A stretch of DNA of 64,000 nt from Enterobacter sp. SA187 (GTDB taxonomy: Bacteria > Pseudomonadota > Gammaproteobacteria > Enterobacterales > Enterobacteriaceae), in NCBI RefSeq assembly GCF_001888805.2, contig NZ_CP019113.1, forward strand, positions 1,302,001 through 1,366,000, written 5' to 3'. The notes under the pieces were generated by a model. It saw only the letters and a list, made by a program, of their open reading frames with translations. It ran no database searches and was not told where the DNA came from. The number at the start of each line of letters is the position of its first letter. Position 1 is the stretch's first letter. The position numbers and the translations under genes were made by a program. Below are positions 61,303 through 64,000 of this stretch, one piece after another.

Positions 61303-62298
61303 ATGGTCAAGCGCGTATCTACCGCGATAGTCATGACGGTGAGTCTGTTATTTACCGTATGCGCCCAGGCAGGCCCTGCCTGGGACACCTATAAATCCCG
61401 GTTTCTGATGCCGGACGGACGTATTGTCGATACCGGCAATAACAACGTTTCTCATACCGAAGGCCAGGGCTACGCGATGCTGATGGCGGTCGCCAGCAAT
61501 GACCGCGCCAGCTTTGACAAGATCTGGGCCTGGACGAACAAGACGCTGAAGAACAAGGAAAACGGCCTGTTCTACTGGCGCTATAACCCGGTAGAGCCTG
61601 ATCCCCTTGCGGATAAAAACAACGCCTCTGATGGCGATGCCTTGATCGCCTGGGCGCTGCTGAAGGCTGACGCGCGCTGGCACGATGCGCGCTATACCGC
61701 GGCGTCGGATGCCATCACTAAGGCCATTGTCGCGCATACGGTGATTAATTTCGCGGGCTATCGCGTGATGCTGCCTGGCGCGCAGGGCTTTAACCACAAT
61801 AGCGATGTGACCCTGAATCCGTCCTATTTTATTTTCCCGGCATGGCAGGCGTTCGCTGAGCGTAGCCATCTCGTCGTCTGGCGTGAGCTGATCCGCGATG
61901 CGAACACGCTGACCGCGAAAATGGCCTGGGGGGAGTCGAAGCTGCCGGTTGACTGGGTCACACTGCATGCCGACGGCAAAATGCAGCCTGCCAGCAAATG
62001 GCCGCCGCGCATGAGCTACGATGCGATCCGCATTCCGCTGTATGTGGCCTGGCAGAACCCGCAAAGCCCGCTGCTAACGCCGTGGCGCAACTGGTTCGGG
62101 CAGTTCAGCGGCGATAAAAACCCGGCCTGGGTGAACGTCATGACCAACGAAACCGCGCCCTATAATATGAGCGGCGGCTTACTGGCCGTGCGGGATTTAG
62201 CGCTTGGGGTGAAGCACGGCGAACCGCAGATCGACGCGCAGGAAGATTACTATTCGGCAAGCCTGAAAATGCTGGTGTGGCTGGCAGAGCAGGAGTGA
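61303..62298 (+). CDS. bcsZ: Periplasmic endo-1,4-beta-glucanase (GH8)
   Basis: 331-residue GH8 cellulase that trims nascent chains during export. Signal peptide MVKRVSTAIVMTVSLLFTVCAQA. Catalytic acid E53 in HTEGQGYAML and base D240 in RMSYDAIRIPLY match the E. coli BcsZ residues E55 and D243. It follows bcsD by 8 bases; in E. coli bcsZ lies between bcsB and bcsC, so the order differs. Last gene of the operon. Confidence 0.96.
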   Translation: MVKRVSTAIVMTVSLLFTVCAQAGPAWDTYKSRFLMPDGRIVDTGNNNVSHTEGQGYAMLMAVASNDRASFDKIWAWTNKTLKNKENGLFYWRYNPVEPDPLADKNNASDGDALIAWALLKADARWHDARYTAASDAITKAIVAHTVINFAGYRVMLPGAQGFNHNSDVTLNPSYFIFPAWQAFAERSHLVVWRELIRDANTLTAKMAWGESKLPVDWVTLHADGKMQPASKWPPRMSYDAIRIPLYVAWQNPQSPLLTPWRNWFGQFSGDKNPAWVNVMTNETAPYNMSGGLLAVRDLALGVKHGEPQIDAQEDYYSASLKMLVWLAEQE

Positions 62299-62303
62299 TT
62301 TCT

Positions 62304-62344
62304 CCCCTCACCCCGTCCGGTTTTCACCGGCACGGGGTGAAGGG
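62304..62344. terminator. Bidirectional terminator bcsZ / bcsG
   Basis: CCCTCACCCCGT and ACGGGGTGAAGGG pair around an inner CCGG-TTTTCA-CCGG stem-loop, with one unpaired base on each side. It sits between the converging bcsZ and bcsG stop codons. Confidence 0.8.
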
Positions 62345-62352
62345 AATTCTTA

Positions 62353-64000
62353 TCACTGCGGATACGGTACCCAGTCCCCGCCGTTCAGCCGTACGTACGG
62401 CTTATCCTGATACTGGATCACAATCGCGTTCGAGTTTTCCGATACCGGCGCTGTCTGCGGCAGGTTGCTGGTCAGTTGATCCCAGTTCACGCTGTCTTCC
62501 ACGAACAGTTTGCCGTCCACCGCACGAACGACCAGTTCAGATATCGCGAGGAAGCTGCTCGGCTGATCGATGATCAACGGAGCGCCCTGATGCGGGGCTT
62601 TCATACCGAAGAACTTAATGCCGACCGGCACGTTGGTGATCGACGGGCTCGGGATGTCGCGCAGACCGGAGACCTGCATTTTATCCCCCTGCAATGCGCC
62701 GCCGTGTTCCGGGGCCATCACCACCATCACCTTACGACCTGATTTTTCCAGCTGAGTGAAAAACGCATCCAGTTCATCAAAGAGTTTCTGGGCGCGCACT
62801 TTATAGTCAGCGGTTTTACTGACGCCAGGGAAATGGTTGCCATCATGCAGCGGCAGCAGGTTGAAGTAAGTGGCGGTGCGCTGATTGTTTTTACCTTCTT
62901 CAGACTCCATCCAGCGGTTAAGCACTGCCGTATCGTCATATACCGGCGAACCGTCGAACGACAGCAGCGCGGTCGGCAGTCCGGCCTGATTCATCAGCGG
63001 CGCCTGCATGCCGCCGTTTTCGCGCACTTCTTTCAGGAAGCCGCCAAACACGCCGTTATGATCGAGCATAAACTGCGATGAGAAGCCCAGTTTCGCCAGG
63101 TTATCGAACAGATAGCACTCGTTACCCGCCTGCTGATAAAGATTTTTATGCGACGGCTGACCACAGCTGGCGCGCAGCAAACGGATGGCCGCCGGGCCGC
63201 TGTAAGAGGTGGCGGAGTTAAAGTGCTTAAACTGAATATCGAAGTGCGACCACAGCGGATGCGACATCAGTCCGGCGGCTTCCACATCCGCCCAGGAGAG
63301 GGAACAGATGTTGATCACCAGCAGCTCAAACGGCTGGGCATCGGCGGGCAGCGAGGCGGGGAACGGCGTTTTACGCTTCTCCTCAGCCTGATAAAAACTG
63401 TTCAGCCAGGCATCAAGATTCGCTGTAGTCGGTGGCGCTGTCTGGGCGGGCATACCGTCGACGACCGGCTTGTTGCCTGCGTTGGCGACCGTCGCCGCCG
63501 CATTGCCGCCGGTGGTGGTGACCGTGGTGGTCGGCTGACCCGCAGGCCACAGGGAAAACGCCGGGCCGGTGAGGGTGATCAGGTTCAGCCAGATCATGAT
63601 GGCCACCACAAATACCGTCACGCGGATCCACTGCGCCAGGAACAACCATGCCACCAGCAGTACAAAGATCGCGCCAAGCATCTGCCAGTTGATAAAACGC
63701 GTGACCAGGTCCAGCAGATAATCGGCGCTGAATCCCGCCACCTGGCTGCCCTGGCTCATCATACTTTGCGGACCCGGCAGCCAGGTATCGTGCCAGAACA
63801 GCGCAAAGCCGATAGGAATGGCGATCCAGTGGCGCAGTCGATGCAGTTTGCGTTTTGGCAGCGGCATCAGCAAAAACGCCATAAACACCAGATTTTGCAG
63901 CGCATGGAAATTAAGATAGCCCGCCCATAACAGGCCGAACTTCACTAAAAAATAGAAGTTCCAGCCAGAAAGCCCGCGCCAGTATTGCCACAGCGGCGAC
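62353..64000 (-). CDS. bcsG: Cellulose phosphoethanolamine transferase BcsG (5' end outside window)
   Basis: Inner-membrane enzyme of the alkaline phosphatase superfamily that decorates cellulose with phosphoethanolamine. About 548 codons are present, covering nearly the whole ~559-residue protein; the frame is open to the window end (SPLWQYWRGLSGWNFYFLVKF...), so the first few codons lie outside. Membrane helices fill the first ~150 residues; the periplasmic domain has the zinc-site and nucleophile motifs NICSLSW (Cys), SATSYSGPAAIRLL (nucleophile Ser) and APEHGG (Glu, His). Very similar to E. coli BcsG; bcsF and bcsE should follow outside the window. Confidence 0.95.
   Translation of the reverse strand, partial: SPLWQYWRGLSGWNFYFLVKFGLLWAGYLNFHALQNLVFMAFLLMPLPKRKLHRLRHWIAIPIGFALFWHDTWLPGPQSMMSQGSQVAGFSADYLLDLVTRFINWQMLGAIFVLLVAWLFLAQWIRVTVFVVAIMIWLNLITLTGPAFSLWPAGQPTTTVTTTGGNAAATVANAGNKPVVDGMPAQTAPPTTANLDAWLNSFYQAEEKRKTPFPASLPADAQPFELLVINICSLSWADVEAAGLMSHPLWSHFDIQFKHFNSATSYSGPAAIRLLRASCGQPSHKNLYQQAGNECYLFDNLAKLGFSSQFMLDHNGVFGGFLKEVRENGGMQAPLMNQAGLPTALLSFDGSPVYDDTAVLNRWMESEEGKNNQRTATYFNLLPLHDGNHFPGVSKTADYKVRAQKLFDELDAFFTQLEKSGRKVMVVMAPEHGGALQGDKMQVSGLRDIPSPSITNVPVGIKFFGMKAPHQGAPLIIDQPSSFLAISELVVRAVDGKLFVEDSVNWDQLTSNLPQTAPVSENSNAIVIQYQDKPYVRLNGGDWVPYPQ

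Overview
This is a 64 kb chromosomal segment of a member of the Enterobacteriaceae (GC-rich coding, E. coli-like gene content). Proteins such as GlyQ, CspA, DppB-D, IlvD, EptB and BcsG look near-identical to my recollection of the E. coli versions. A 2-ketogluconate (kgu) operon and a bcsD-containing cellulose operon next to bcsG fit the Enterobacter / Lelliottia / Leclercia / Kosakonia / Klebsiella side of the family better than Escherichia. That placement is inference, because no marker gene was compared computationally.

Layout. 1-8.3 kb: end of the isoleucine-valine operon (ilvG 3' end, ilvM, ilvE, ilvD, ilvA), divergent ilvY/ilvC, then ppiC. 8.6-13.9 kb: rep helicase, joined directly to malS and bax. 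This junction does not exist in E. coli K-12, where rep is followed by gppA and malS by avtA. 13.9-22.2 kb: complete D-xylose system, xylR-xylH-xylG-xylF on the minus strand and xylA-xylB on the plus strand. 22.2-24.5 kb: a decayed cysteine hydrolase, a GlxA-type regulator and wecH. 24.7-28.1 kb: ysaB, glyQ, glyS. 28.2-31.2 kb: yiaG, yiaF, cspA, ghrB. 31.2-35.4 kb: kguT, kguK, kguE and a LacI-type repressor, forming with ghrB a minus-strand operon for 2-ketogluconate uptake, phosphorylation and reduction. A perfect 14-bp palindrome in front of kguE is the likely operator. 35.5-43.9 kb: yiaD, bisC, yiaC, tag, yhjY, yhjX, eptB. 44.0 kb: tRNA-Pro(CGG) with a duplicated 3' tail. 44.9-50.6 kb: dppABCDF dipeptide transporter. 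51.0-62.3 kb: seven-gene cellulose operon bcsO-bcsQ-bcsA-bcsB-bcsC-bcsD-bcsZ. 62.4-64 kb: 3' part of bcsG on the opposite strand, running off the window.

How the genes work together. Most of the window is collinear (inverted) with the 79-80 min region of E. coli K-12. Accessory differences are concentrated at five places: the rep/malS join, the xylB-wecH interval, the position of cspA, the kgu insertion between ghrB and yiaD, and the bcsOQABCDZ insertion between dppF and bcsG. Many intergenic gaps carry REP/BIME palindromes or strong hairpins that probably set mRNA ratios within operons (xylF/xylG, xylA/xylB, dppA/dppB).

No phage, transposon, CRISPR, restriction or toxin system was seen. The points most worth a second look are the bcs cluster that pairs a proline-rich BcsO with BcsD beside a phosphoethanolamine-cellulose gene, the kgu operon with its operator, and the 29-bp tRNA-derived direct repeat after tRNA-Pro.
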